Below the pieces are notes generated by a model that saw only the letters and a program-made list of their open reading frames with translations, made no database searches and was not told the origin of the DNA. A program made the position numbers and the translations under genes. Shown in pieces: positions 7,837 to 16,937 of a stretch of DNA of 64,000 nucleotides (position 1 is the first letter of the stretch; each line of letters begins with the position of its first letter). The DNA is from JANQGG01 sp964642175 (GTDB taxonomy: Bacteria; Bacteroidota; Chlorobiia; Chlorobiales; Chloroherpetonaceae): positions 62,001 through 126,000 of the forward strand of contig CAZXOK010000007.1 of the NCBI GenBank assembly GCA_964642175.1, in the 5' to 3' direction.

Positions 7837-8919
7837 TTGAATATACATAATATCAATATAACCGTTTTACTGGAATGGTTTTCGTCCAATAAACGCGATC
7901 TGCCTTGGCGAAAAACAAAAGACCCATATAAAATCTGGGTGTCGGAAATCATGTTGCAGCAAACTCAGGTGCAAACCGTTATCCCCTATTACTATCGGTT
8001 TCTGGAACGGTTTCCAACCCTGCATTCATTTGTCAACGCACCTGATGATGAGGTGATGAAAGCCTGGGAAGGGCTTGGGTATTACTCACGGGTACGCAAC
8101 ATGCAAGCTGCTGCCCGAACGATAATAGCCGATCACCGGGGAGAGTTTCCAGACAATCAGGAAGGCTTATTGAAGCTTAAAGGTTTTGGGCCTTATACAT
8201 CGGCCAGCGTGGCCAGCCTGGCATTTGGCCAGCAGGTTGTGGCGGTGGATGGCAATGTTAAGCGTGTGATCAGCCGGTTGTTTGCTATTCGTGCCGATAT
8301 CTCAAAACCGCAAACCTTTAAAGAGATCACCGCATGTGCCAGATCGCTTTGCGTCAAACATCCGGCAGGCGTGTTCAACGAGGCCATGATGGAACTGGGC
8401 GCTGTGATTTGCACGCCGAAATCCCCGGATTGCAATGCCTGTCCCCTTTCTAACGACTGCCGGGCCTTTCAACGCCGGCTTATAGACCAAATACCGTTTA
8501 AACCCAAAAAAGCACCCGTACCGCATTACACGATTGCTGTTGGCGTGGTGACCAATTCGAAGGGCGACCTACTTATTGCCCTCAGGCCCAAAGACGGCTT
8601 GTTGGGAAATCTATGGGAATTTCCGGGCGGCAAGCAAACACCTGATGAAACCCTGGAGGAATGTTGCAAGCGTGAGCTCAGGGAAGAATTAGGGATTGAT
8701 GTAAGCCCTACGAGGCCCTTAACCCCGGTTAAACACGCTTACTCGCACTTTAAAATCACCCTGCATGCGTTTATCTGCACCCTTGAATCGGGAACACCTG
8801 AACCTAAGGCCTCCCAGGCCATAAAATGGGTGGCCCCCCGGGATCTCAACCGGTACGCCTTCCCGAAAGCCAACAAAGCCCTTCTTAAAGACATTCAATC
8901 CTATTTTCGCTCCCCCTGA
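7837..8919 (+). CDS. mutY: A/G-specific adenine DNA glycosylase
   Basis: 360 residues. MutY removes adenine mispaired with 8-oxoguanine. Visible are 'RDLPWR', the catalytic Glu in 'WVSEIMLQQTQVQT', the helix-hairpin-helix 'LLKLKGFGPYTSASVAS', the catalytic Asp in 'VAVDGNVKRV' and the 4Fe-4S ligands (C-x6-C-x2-C-x5-C) around 'CTPKSPDCNACP'. The C-terminal domain is a NUDIX fold with the full box (G-x5-E-x7-REL-x-EE-x-GI), which recognises 8-oxoG. The start is TTG at 7837, directly after a TAA, with no ATG or GTG option that keeps the N-terminus. The NUDIX box is better kept than in many MutY proteins, where it is often degenerate. Confidence 0.95.
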   Translation: MNIHNINITVLLEWFSSNKRDLPWRKTKDPYKIWVSEIMLQQTQVQTVIPYYYRFLERFPTLHSFVNAPDDEVMKAWEGLGYYSRVRNMQAAARTIIADHRGEFPDNQEGLLKLKGFGPYTSASVASLAFGQQVVAVDGNVKRVISRLFAIRADISKPQTFKEITACARSLCVKHPAGVFNEAMMELGAVICTPKSPDCNACPLSNDCRAFQRRLIDQIPFKPKKAPVPHYTIAVGVVTNSKGDLLIALRPKDGLLGNLWEFPGGKQTPDETLEECCKRELREELGIDVSPTRPLTPVKHAYSHFKITLHAFICTLESGTPEPKASQAIKWVAPRDLNRYAFPKANKALLKDIQSYFRSP

Positions 8920-9233
8920 GCACACGGTGTAACGTCTGTTCAGGATCAAGCCTTAACACTGAGTCAGTTTTGGCTAAACGCATTGCCAGAAGATCACAAT
9001 CAACACCCGGCTGAGATTTCATAAATATTTAATACCCTGGCAGGTTTTTAAAATTGCCGGAAAATGCTATATTCATCCCATTCCCTAACAAACTGACCAC
9101 ATTAAAACACGTTCGTCGATAAAACTCTGTCTGTGATAGAAATCAAGAAATGATTTTGAGTTAAAAGTTATTTATTGGATTGTTAGTCAGTAATTAGGTC
9201 GCTTAAATAACTAGTAACAGCAAGGAGTTAATC
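8920..9233. other. Intergenic region before a small ORF
   Basis: About 310 AT-rich bases. Apart from a good ribosome-binding site (aaggag) eight bases before the ATG at 9234 I see no hairpin terminator, RNA gene or clear promoter. Confidence 0.5.
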
Positions 9234-9422
9234 ATGCCGAAGCAGATTTATGATGAAATGAATGACAAGATCACCGTAACCATTGAAGAGGCCTCGATAC
9301 CCAAATCCATCCATAAATGGATCAATCAATATGCCGAAGACTATGGTGAAACGATTGCCGGAATTTTAGGTGAGATATTTTGGGTATTCAGAGAGTACAA
9401 AGCAACTGAACTCAAGTCGTAG
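9234..9422 (+). CDS. Small acidic protein of unknown function
   Basis: 62 residues (MPKQIYDEMNDKITV...). It is predicted to be mostly helical, with 'KSIHKWINQYAEDYGETIAGIL' in its middle, and has no signal peptide or membrane segment. It has one of the clearest Shine-Dalgarno sequences in the window (aaggag), which supports translation. Its last codons overlap the end of the convergent YopX-like gene by 11 bases. I do not recognise the family. Confidence 0.55.
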   Translation: MPKQIYDEMNDKITVTIEEASIPKSIHKWINQYAEDYGETIAGILGEIFWVFREYKATELKS

Positions 9423-9738
9423 AAGGTTTATTGAACACGTGCCCGACCCTTTTCATATTATTCAATTTACCTTCGTGCATCATATAGCCAAAATGCAACA
9501 GGTCTTGAATTAAGATGGGTTTTTTATAGGCATCTGAAATAATATAATCGCGTTCATAGATTTCATGCCCATCCTTATCTTCATACCCCGTCCATAACAT
9601 AACGAGTTCGTCTGTAATATGAATTCGTTTCAAATTATCCAGTTGGCCAATGTAGGCTATACCCATATCGAAGTATAACGATCTCACGGTGAGCATGTCG
9701 TTTGATCGACTATCATACACTCTGGCTTTCAAATTCAT
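9412..9738 (-). CDS. YopX-like protein
   Basis: 108 residues. The core 'VMLWTGYEDKDGHEIYERD' matches the hallmark of YopX-type proteins (roughly 'TGlkDknGkeIyeGDii'), and the N-terminus 'MNLKARVYDSRSNDML' resembles their 'kfRaWd...m' opening. YopX proteins are mostly phage- or plasmid-borne small proteins of unknown function. Here the gene stands alone between two DNA repair genes with no other phage gene in sight, so it may be a relic of a mobile element or a domesticated gene. It overlaps the preceding small ORF tail to tail. Confidence 0.6.
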   Translation of the reverse strand: MNLKARVYDSRSNDMLTVRSLYFDMGIAYIGQLDNLKRIHITDELVMLWTGYEDKDGHEIYERDYIISDAYKKPILIQDLLHFGYMMHEGKLNNMKRVGHVFNKPSTT

Positions 9739-9793
9739 GCCGGTTCTACTATTTTATAATTAATCACTATAGGATCAATCAGAATTTCTTGGT

Positions 9794-10738
9794 TTGAGAT
9801 CATTTCGTATAATTAAACCTCCCGGCTACAATCTTCAGCAAACGCTGTTTTGCGGCCAGGCCTTTCGCTGGGTAGAGATTCACCATTCACACTCACAGTT
9901 ATCCTGCCAGACATACAAAGGCATTATAACAGATCAAGTGATTTTTTTAACAGATCACCCTGACCATATCCATTGTCAGTATTACGGTCAATCAGAAGCT
10001 AACCTTAAGCTAAAAGCTGAAATTAAGAGATATCTGGGGTGTAATGTGTTCCGGAAGAACCCTATCAGTACTAAAATAAAACAAAAATTGCCGGACATAT
10101 ATCCTGTTATTCAAAAATATAACGGTTTGCATCTTTTAGACCAAAATAATTATGAAGTACTGATCTCGTTTATGTGTGCCCAGGGCCTGGGCTTGAGCCT
10201 AATCAGGCACCAGATTGCCACTTTATGCCTCACCTTAGGTCCAGCGATCTATCATCCGGAAAACCAAAACATTTTAGGGTACGGGTTCCCGAAAGCCGAG
10301 CGCCTGGCCAACGCCACACTAAAAACGCTTAAGACCTGCACCAACAACAATGCAATCCGGGCCAGAAATATCCGGCAAGTGGCCCGCAGTATCTCTAATG
10401 GCCGGCTGGATTTGAATGCACTCTCGGTGGGAAACGCCACTTATACCCGGGCCCGGGACACGTTGGTTACGCATGGCGGCATTGGGGAAAAAATTGCAGA
10501 TTGTGTATGTCTGTTCGGGTTGGGGCACCCGGAAGCCATCCCCATCGATCGGCATGTGAGGGATTACCTGGCTGAACTTTTTAACCTGAAAACACCTACC
10601 AAGTCCCTGAGCACGGTGCATTACCGACACCTGGCCGATCAGGCACGTGAGATTTTAGGCCCGGAGCATCCGGGATTATGCAGCCAGATCATTTTTCATT
10701 ATTGGCGAAAAGAGGTAAAACAGCTCACGGCATTTTAA
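9794..10738 (+). CDS. OGG1-type 8-oxoguanine DNA glycosylase/lyase
   Basis: 314 residues. It excises 8-oxoguanine opposite C and nicks the strand. The helix-hairpin-helix-GPD layout matches eukaryotic OGG1 and bacterial homologues: 'QTLFCGQAFRW' (N-terminal domain), 'NYEVLISFMCAQ', then the hairpin 'THGGIGEKIADCVCLFGL' with catalytic Lys233 and the GPD Asp252 in 'AIPIDRHVRDY'. There is no FeS cluster. The start is TTG at 9794, preceded by an in-frame stop at 9770. Its stop overlaps the ferredoxin stop by four bases. It sits less than 1 kb after mutY, so the window holds both base-removal steps of the GO system. Confidence 0.88.
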   Translation: MRSFRIIKPPGYNLQQTLFCGQAFRWVEIHHSHSQLSCQTYKGIITDQVIFLTDHPDHIHCQYYGQSEANLKLKAEIKRYLGCNVFRKNPISTKIKQKLPDIYPVIQKYNGLHLLDQNNYEVLISFMCAQGLGLSLIRHQIATLCLTLGPAIYHPENQNILGYGFPKAERLANATLKTLKTCTNNNAIRARNIRQVARSISNGRLDLNALSVGNATYTRARDTLVTHGGIGEKIADCVCLFGLGHPEAIPIDRHVRDYLAELFNLKTPTKSLSTVHYRHLADQAREILGPEHPGLCSQIIFHYWRKEVKQLTAF

Positions 10739-11088
10739 TGGCCGAGGTAAATAGACTGGTCGGGAATGTATATGGTAACCGGGCCATGAATTTTACACTG
10801 GCATCCTAGGCGGGACTCCAAAGTTAAACCCACTGCTTCATCTAACTGCTCTTCTTCTTCATCTGTGATCTCAGGCAGGTTATCCATGCCTTCTTTTATG
10901 ATCACATGACAGGTTGAACAGGCACATACGCCGCCACAATTGTGCTGCAGGTGAATGGTATTTTCGAGCAAAGCATCCAGAATAGATGTCCCCTCTTCTA
11001 CGTCCAGTTCAATTGGCTTGTTGGGGGCATTGTGCTTATAGACCGTAATATGATGATAGACCGGGTCGGATTGAGAAACAGAAACCAT
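10735..11088 (-). CDS. [2Fe-2S] ferredoxin, adrenodoxin/Isc type
   Basis: 117 residues. Cluster ligands are C51-x5-C57-x2-C60 ('CGGVCACSTCH') and C96 in 'SRLGCQC'. This spacing is that of vertebrate-type and Isc ferredoxins rather than plant-type ones. The acidic loop 'EITDEEEEQLDEA' between them is the usual partner-docking helix. It carries single electrons in the cytoplasm, typically to Fe-S assembly or a monooxygenase. The extra Cys55 and Cys98 are not expected ligands. It lies 15 bases after the cNMP-binding gene on the same strand, so the two are probably co-transcribed. Confidence 0.9.
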   Translation of the reverse strand: MVSVSQSDPVYHHITVYKHNAPNKPIELDVEEGTSILDALLENTIHLQHNCGGVCACSTCHVIIKEGMDNLPEITDEEEEQLDEAVGLTLESRLGCQCKIHGPVTIYIPDQSIYLGH

Positions 11089-11103
11089 GATGAATCGAAA
11101 TGA

Positions 11104-11961
11104 TTAATACTGTTTGGGTTTATTTCTGAAACGAAGTTCCATTTCACGTACTTTAAGCTGAAGCTCTTCCATGGGCAACTGAAGATAGTAATTCAGGATA
11201 TCACGAACCATTAACATGCGGGTGTTGCTGTCGATGGTAAATCCTTTTCGGCGTTTTTCCTCGAGTATCTTGACCAGGTTGCCGCTCTTGATCTCGTCGG
11301 TGGAAAGTATATACAACTCGTTTGCCTTGGCAGGCAGTTTTGAAATTTCCTGTTGATCGGGCAGCTGATCGGGCTTTTCACCTGTGGCTGCTTGATTGTT
11401 AGCCCGATCTGTAAATAATTCCTCACCTTGTTTAACGCCATCTTCCTTGCTCAGGGGCTCACCGGGAACATCCATATTCGGTAAAGTATGGTGATGATCC
11501 TGGGCACGGATCATTTTATTGGTGGTTTCGCGAAGGCGTTGCGAAAGGATAGTGATGAAATTTAATAAGATTTTGATCGCTTCGTTCGGGCGCATTTGAA
11601 GCATCCGGTCAAAATTGTATTTTGGCAGAACCAGCAGTTCGGAATACTCTTTAACAATAGCTGTGGCCGATCGTTTTTGCTGCTCAAACAGCGACATCTC
11701 ACCAAGTAAAGCACCCGGGCCAAGGGTTAAAAATGGCACTTCTTCCCCATTCGGGTTCTTTTTGGAGAGATCAACTTTTCCGGACAGGATCACATACATG
11801 ATCTGACCAACAATTAAATTCTCCCGAAACAGCACATACCCCGGATCAAAACTCTTGATGAAGGCATATTTAATGATTTGTTCCATTTCTTCCGGTGAGA
11901 TACCAGCAAAAATGGCAATGTTTGAAGGATCAATTTTTCTTGAAGGATCGGTATTTGACAT
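11104..11961 (-). CDS. Cyclic-nucleotide-binding domain protein without DNA-binding domain
   Basis: 285 residues. Residues about 15-130 form a cNMP-binding beta-roll: 'IFAGISPEEMEQI', then the phosphate-binding cassette 'GALLGEMSLFEQQKRSATA' with the expected Glu and the Arg-Ser-Ala-Thr. The remainder has a polar linker (about 165-205) and a helical C-terminal stretch rich in charged residues. No winged-helix of the CRP/FNR kind is visible, so it is unlikely to be a classic transcription factor; a scaffold or regulator role is possible. It precedes the ferredoxin gene in the same unit. Confidence 0.8.
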   Translation of the reverse strand: MSNTDPSRKIDPSNIAIFAGISPEEMEQIIKYAFIKSFDPGYVLFRENLIVGQIMYVILSGKVDLSKKNPNGEEVPFLTLGPGALLGEMSLFEQQKRSATAIVKEYSELLVLPKYNFDRMLQMRPNEAIKILLNFITILSQRLRETTNKMIRAQDHHHTLPNMDVPGEPLSKEDGVKQGEELFTDRANNQAATGEKPDQLPDQQEISKLPAKANELYILSTDEIKSGNLVKILEEKRRKGFTIDSNTRMLMVRDILNYYLQLPMEELQLKVREMELRFRNKPKQY

Positions 11962-12045
11962 AACTTAAACCTAGAGTTAAGGTGCTCCCAATGCTTTTTT
12001 TTCTAATATATCTTTTTTTATGGCCAAAACAAGACGAAACTGTCG

Positions 12046-13035
12046 CTAATGATACCAATGTTTCGGGTATTCAGTCTGGGACAGAGGTGAATTTAAGTGC
12101 CGCTTTAATACAAAGTTATTGACATGGTTGTCTTCGAGTTGAATGGTTACATGATCGATATTGTAACGTTCTTTAAGCATCTTGTTTAAACCCAGGAGTA
12201 CTCCCTGGCTGTGCTTGTAATCATCCACCAGTATATGACAACTCAGGGCATTAATACCGGTTGTAATGGCCCAGACATGCAGATCGTGAATATCTTTCAC
12301 ATGGCTGGTTTGACGGAAATCGGCTTCCAATTTCGTGATATCAATATTAGATGGCACCGTTTCCATTAACACATCCAGTGCTTCATGAATAATTTCCCAG
12401 GCACTTTTCAGAATGAGCGCTGCAATAACAAAACTCAGCAGAGAGTCTACCCAGTATTTTCCCGTCGTGAAAATGATAACAGCCCCGATCAAAACAGCAA
12501 CCGAACCGGCCAGATCGCTTAATACATGCACATAAGCTGCACGAACATTTACACTTTCCGACTGGTTTTTAAAGAGCAGTATGGCACTGGCGATATTGGC
12601 CAGAAGCCCGATCAAACCAAATCCAAACATTTCTTCGGCCTGGATCGGGCGTTCAAGTGATAAACGGTCAAGGGCTTCCATGCAGATAAAAACGGCCACC
12701 AGGCATAAGATAATACCATTGGTTAGCGCCGCGAGTATTTCTACCCGGTAGTACCCATAACTTCGCTTTGCCGAAGCCGGCCTGGAGGCTAACCACGCCG
12801 CCAGGTAGCTTAAACCCAGGGATAGGATATCGCTGGCCATATGGCCGGCATCAGCCAGCAAGGCCAGGCTACCACTGAGGAAACCGCCAACAAGCTCAAC
12901 AAAGAAAATGATAAAGGTGATCAGCGATGCATACCCCAAACCCCGCCTGGCTTTGCGGTTACGCTTGATCTTTTCAATATGAACCCTAAAATTGTGTTCC
13001 AAATTGTCCTCTTTAGCATGCTTAATGAGTAGCAC
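12046..13035 (-). CDS. Cation diffusion facilitator (Zn2+/Co2+/Cd2+ efflux)
   Basis: 329 residues, CzcD/ZitB type, exchanging cytoplasmic divalent metal for protons across the inner membrane. Six hydrophobic segments are visible. The transport-site residues sit in segment 2 ('LLADAGHMASD', HxxxD) and segment 5 ('YVHVLSDLAGS', HxxxD), the tetrahedral site for zinc-class metals. The C-terminal cytoplasmic domain ('VKDIHDLHVWAITTGINALSCHI') has the usual metal-binding His residues. The first 14 bases overlap the end of the upstream permease gene, so it is translated from the same message as the two LolC/E-like genes. Confidence 0.92.
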   Translation of the reverse strand: MLLIKHAKEDNLEHNFRVHIEKIKRNRKARRGLGYASLITFIIFFVELVGGFLSGSLALLADAGHMASDILSLGLSYLAAWLASRPASAKRSYGYYRVEILAALTNGIILCLVAVFICMEALDRLSLERPIQAEEMFGFGLIGLLANIASAILLFKNQSESVNVRAAYVHVLSDLAGSVAVLIGAVIIFTTGKYWVDSLLSFVIAALILKSAWEIIHEALDVLMETVPSNIDITKLEADFRQTSHVKDIHDLHVWAITTGINALSCHILVDDYKHSQGVLLGLNKMLKERYNIDHVTIQLEDNHVNNFVLKRHLNSPLSQTEYPKHWYH

Positions 13036-14281
13036 GCGTTTCAGAATGTTCTATGGCGCGGGCTGCAGGATAAAGGCTGGCCACCAAACAAACCAACACT
13101 GCACCCAGAGATACTACGGCAAAATCAACCCACTCAACCGAAACCGGGTAAGCATCAATAATAAAGGCATCCTGCGAGGGCAAACCTACCAACCCATACT
13201 GACTTTGCAGATAACAAACCGCACCACCTAAAATAATGCCTATTCCAACACCAAGTAAGGCAATTAACGCTCCTTCGAAGATAAAGATTTGTTTGATATG
13301 CCTGGGTTGCATGCCGACACACCTCAGAAAATACAAATCCCGTTTCTTTTCTATGGAAGTCATCGTAAGCGAACCGATCAAACTGAGTGAAGCCACAAGG
13401 ATGATCATCATCAGCACCAGGAAACTTCCCCACTTTTCAAGTTCCATCACTTCAAAGAGCTGGCTGTATTTCTCCTTCAGGGTGGTTACCTGGTACGAAC
13501 CGGTATGGCTGTAGGTTTGAAGAAGAGATTCAATACCCGGTTGCAGTTCCTCCGGGCGTGAATCCGGTGCCAGTCGCACATCGATACCTGTTGCCCATTC
13601 ATGCCCGTATTTAAGCAGCTCATGGGCAGTGCCAAGAGGTAGAATAATATAATTTTCATCAAAATTCCGATGGGATGAAAAGAAGTTGCTCACTTCATAG
13701 ACGGGTGGTTCGGCTGGTGGCGAAGCAAAAGGCTGATCCAGCAAATCCAGGGCCTCATCCAAATATGCTGAGCCAAATAAGCGGATCCGGGCCTGGAGGT
13801 AAAGATCGTATTTCATGGCCAGGGCCCGGCCTAAAACCAATCCCTGAAATACCGAATCGGTTGGTTGAGCTAAATCGGTGTAGTTCTGGAACCGCTTCAG
13901 TGCATCTTCCTGCAATCCTTTCACCATCACCACCCCACTTTTCTCATCGGCCACCAATATGGCTTTGTCTTCAATGTAATACCCGGCCGACTCAATACCC
14001 GGCATGCTTTGCAATTCAACTAACAGGCTGTCATGTCTCAGCACATGCTTGCCGGTTGCCGCCGTAACCTGGATATCGCTATCTACCGACAAAAAGAGTG
14101 AGCGGGCCAGTTCCTGAAAGCCATTGAGAACGCTCATCACCACAACAATTGTCATCACCCCGATAATCACGCCAAGGATACTGATACGCGTAATAATATT
14201 GATGGCCTTGAGGCGTTTGTCGGAGAAAATAAACCGCCACGCGATAAATAAACTGGTTTTATGTTTGGTGATCTCGGCCAT
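13022..14281 (-). CDS. FtsX-family ABC permease, LolC/LolE type
   Basis: 419 residues with the four-helix FtsX layout: a hydrophobic segment at about 28-50, a large periplasmic domain of about 220 residues, then three segments near the C-terminus ('LVLMMIILVASLSLIGSL', 'GALIALLGVGIGIILGG', 'FAVVSLGAVLVCLVASL'). 'TSIEKKRDLYFLRCVGMQ' is the conserved loop between the second and third helices. LolC/E proteins extract lipoproteins from the inner membrane together with the ATPase LolD. No lolD is present here. It is the second of two adjacent paralogues (12-base gap), consistent with a heterodimer. Confidence 0.82.
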   Translation of the reverse strand: MAEITKHKTSLFIAWRFIFSDKRLKAINIITRISILGVIIGVMTIVVVMSVLNGFQELARSLFLSVDSDIQVTAATGKHVLRHDSLLVELQSMPGIESAGYYIEDKAILVADEKSGVVMVKGLQEDALKRFQNYTDLAQPTDSVFQGLVLGRALAMKYDLYLQARIRLFGSAYLDEALDLLDQPFASPPAEPPVYEVSNFFSSHRNFDENYIILPLGTAHELLKYGHEWATGIDVRLAPDSRPEELQPGIESLLQTYSHTGSYQVTTLKEKYSQLFEVMELEKWGSFLVLMMIILVASLSLIGSLTMTSIEKKRDLYFLRCVGMQPRHIKQIFIFEGALIALLGVGIGIILGGAVCYLQSQYGLVGLPSQDAFIIDAYPVSVEWVDFAVVSLGAVLVCLVASLYPAARAIEHSETRATH

Positions 14282-14292
14282 CTTTTCAAAGA

Positions 14293-15585
14293 TTAATTTT
14301 CAATCACTTCAATCGGGTTGAGCCTGGCGCTTAACCGTGAAGGAAAATAAGAGGCCACCAGGCTGATGAGGAGTGTGATAGCTGAAACAAGCAGATAATT
14401 TTCGGGCTTGATGAGTATCGGGACCTGGTTTAAAAAATAGACCTCTTCGGTAAGGGAAATCACATGAAACAGCCGCTCAAACCAGGTGAGTCCCAAGGCC
14501 AGGATATTACCGGCCAGAACCCCGAGCGCGGCCATCAGAAACGACTGCGAAACAAATACCTGCTTGATTTTTGACTTTTTCAGTCCCATTGAAAGTAAAA
14601 TGCCGATTTCCTTTTTTTTATCCAGTACCATGATCAGCAACGTGGATATCACGTTAAAACCGGCCACAATGCTTATTGTTACCAGCAGCATCGGGATAAT
14701 ATTCTCCTGAAGCCTGAGCCAGGCAAAAATATTATAATAGATATCAAAAATTGAACGAGCCTGGAAGGGGTAACCGAGTTTATAATTGATATCTGCCGTG
14801 AGCGGCTCAATACGATCGGCCTGGTTGGATTGAATAACGTACCCTGAAATTATTTTACTGTCGGAGAGCGTTTTCTGGGCATGGCTGAGCGAGCTAAAAA
14901 TCATGGACTCGTCAAATCCCTGGGCGAGGCCTGTTTCATAAATACCCACCACCTGAGCCGGCCAGATATACAACCGCGGCAACAGCTCCTGGATGGAGAG
15001 ACGGTGCGCATCCACCAGACCCAGTTCATGCATATCCGAGCGGATAAGGATCAGTTCATCATGTAACTCCAGGCGAAGCTTCCGGGCCAGTTTTTTTCCA
15101 ATAACTACAGGCAACTCGATACCGGGATTTAAAACAGAGTCCGGCACCCCAAAAAAAGAGCCTTCCGTAATTTTTTGCCGTATGAACGAGACATCGGTTT
15201 CAGGTTCAATGGCCTTTAACTGTGCCGGTTCTATGAGCCCGCCACCAATTTCTGACATAGCCTGGCTTTTGGCAATAACCTGACTTTGGAAAAAAGGCGA
15301 CATGGCACTTACACCCGGCAATGCCATTAATTGTTCCATGTTGGTTTCAGCAGTCGAGAATGAATGACCGGTCACCTGGCTAACCTGGATATGCGAACCA
15401 AAACCCAGGATCTTGGCTTTGATTTCATGGCTGAATCCCTGGACAATCGAAAGGGCCAGAATCAAAACGGCGGTACCAATCGCAATCCCTACAGTACCAA
15501 TCAGCACAATAAAGGCCGGCCGCTTGGATCCCTCAACGGTTTTTGGAAAAGTAAAGCGCTTGGCTAAAACAAATTCAAAGCTCAC
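14293..15585 (-). CDS. FtsX-family ABC permease, LolC/LolE type
   Basis: 430 residues. 'FVLAKRFTFPKTVEGSKRP' at the N-terminus is followed by hydrophobic segment 1 ('FIVLIGTVGIAIGTAVLIL'), the periplasmic domain, and three C-terminal segments with the loop 'MVLDKKKEIGILLSMGLKKS', the LolE-style 'kekeIgiLkamG' motif. It probably pairs with the downstream paralogue for lipoprotein release to the outer membrane. The gene starts 35 bases after the GGDEF gene on the same strand, so a four-gene unit (GGDEF, two permeases, metal transporter) is likely. Confidence 0.82.
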   Translation of the reverse strand: MSFEFVLAKRFTFPKTVEGSKRPAFIVLIGTVGIAIGTAVLILALSIVQGFSHEIKAKILGFGSHIQVSQVTGHSFSTAETNMEQLMALPGVSAMSPFFQSQVIAKSQAMSEIGGGLIEPAQLKAIEPETDVSFIRQKITEGSFFGVPDSVLNPGIELPVVIGKKLARKLRLELHDELILIRSDMHELGLVDAHRLSIQELLPRLYIWPAQVVGIYETGLAQGFDESMIFSSLSHAQKTLSDSKIISGYVIQSNQADRIEPLTADINYKLGYPFQARSIFDIYYNIFAWLRLQENIIPMLLVTISIVAGFNVISTLLIMVLDKKKEIGILLSMGLKKSKIKQVFVSQSFLMAALGVLAGNILALGLTWFERLFHVISLTEEVYFLNQVPILIKPENYLLVSAITLLISLVASYFPSRLSARLNPIEVIEN

Positions 15586-15620
15586 AAATACTGGCTTAAA
15601 AGGTTGAACATGGCCACAAC

Positions 15621-16937
15621 TCAGGATTGTAAATTCACGAACGACACAACCTGGTTACGACCTTTATCTTTGGCCTGGTAAAGTGCGTCGTCGGCTGCAT
15701 TAATCAGGGCTTCAACATCAGAAGCATCATGGGGAAATGTAGCTACACCCAGGCTGGCCGTTAGATTTCCTTCCGGCTGCTTATCCTGGTTTGGAAAAAC
15801 CGACTCCTCGATGGTATGCCGGATACGTTCGGCCACCTGAAACGCTTCCTGGCTGTCGGTTCGCGGTAACAAGGCAGCAAACTCTTCCCCGCCAAACCTT
15901 GCCGGAATATCAGTTTCGCGACATTCCTGTTTCAAAAGACTCGAAACTTTTATCAGCACTTCATCACCCAGTAAATGGCCATTGGTATCGTTGTAATGTT
16001 TAAATTTATCTATATCTATCATAATTAAAGATAATGGCTCACTGAATCGACGTGCCCGGGCAAACTCGGTATGGAATTGCTCTTTAAAATGCCTGAAATT
16101 AAAGAGCCCGGTTTTTTCATCGGTGATCACTAACTGGTTCAGTTCAATGGTCTTTTCTTCAATCTGTTTACCCAATTGACTTAATGTGCGGGCCAAAAAA
16201 GTAATTTCATCCAGTGATTTTCGCTTTTTGACAAAAGCAACCAATTGATCGACCATCAAGGCTATAGATTCCGGATTATCTGCATGAACACCTTTAACCT
16301 TTTCGGTAATCTGGTTAATAGGCCGAACGGTAGTGATATATACCACGTAAGCAAAGCCAATAATTATTGGGATTACACATAACTCAACCAAAGCGGCTAA
16401 ATAGATCAGCTCTTCCTGTTTTTTTACCAAATCCCGGTTATTTTGAATCATAATGTTCGCTTTAGATGTGATCAGGGTATTAATACCATTGTAGACATCT
16501 ACAACTTCACTGTTATACAGGCGGGTTATGGTATTCCAGTTTCGGTTTCCCTGCTTCACCAATCGGTCTACGGTTTTAAAATAACTCTCTTGTTTCTGGC
16601 GTATCTCAGCAAGCGTTTTAGAGAATTCCTTATCTGAATCATCTTTTTCAGGAAGAGATTCGTAATAAGTCTCAATTGGAGCTCTGGCTTTCTTGGCCTC
16701 TTTCAACCAATTGGGATTTCTGGTAAGTAAATATCGTGTAAAGTGATTATCGAACTGGGTGAAGCTGGTTTTTATGGAATTGATCGCAATAAAATTATCC
16801 AGATTTCGCTTGTTCTCTTCAGCCAGCTTTTGCTCCATGGTATACAACTCATAGATAATACCTATGGGCACAGCAACTGCTACGATCGCCAGTAACAATA
16901 ACAGAATTGTGATTTTTGCTTTTAATTTCATAAACAA
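15621..16937 (-). CDS. Membrane-bound diguanylate cyclase (GGDEF)
   Basis: 438 residues (or 436 from the second Met). Two membrane segments at about 9-30 and 180-205 enclose a roughly 150-residue helical sensor of the four-helix-bundle kind. A HAMP-like/coiled-coil stretch and a GGDEF domain follow. The active site is intact as GGEEF (349-353). The product-inhibition site RxxD (R340-D343) lies exactly five residues before it, so the enzyme should be both active and feedback-controlled by c-di-GMP. It is the first gene of the minus-strand unit with the LolC/E-like and CDF genes. The signal sensed is unknown. Confidence 0.92.
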   Translation of the reverse strand: MFMKLKAKITILLLLLAIVAVAVPIGIIYELYTMEQKLAEENKRNLDNFIAINSIKTSFTQFDNHFTRYLLTRNPNWLKEAKKARAPIETYYESLPEKDDSDKEFSKTLAEIRQKQESYFKTVDRLVKQGNRNWNTITRLYNSEVVDVYNGINTLITSKANIMIQNNRDLVKKQEELIYLAALVELCVIPIIIGFAYVVYITTVRPINQITEKVKGVHADNPESIALMVDQLVAFVKKRKSLDEITFLARTLSQLGKQIEEKTIELNQLVITDEKTGLFNFRHFKEQFHTEFARARRFSEPLSLIMIDIDKFKHYNDTNGHLLGDEVLIKVSSLLKQECRETDIPARFGGEEFAALLPRTDSQEAFQVAERIRHTIEESVFPNQDKQPEGNLTASLGVATFPHDASDVEALINAADDALYQAKDKGRNQVVSFVNLQS

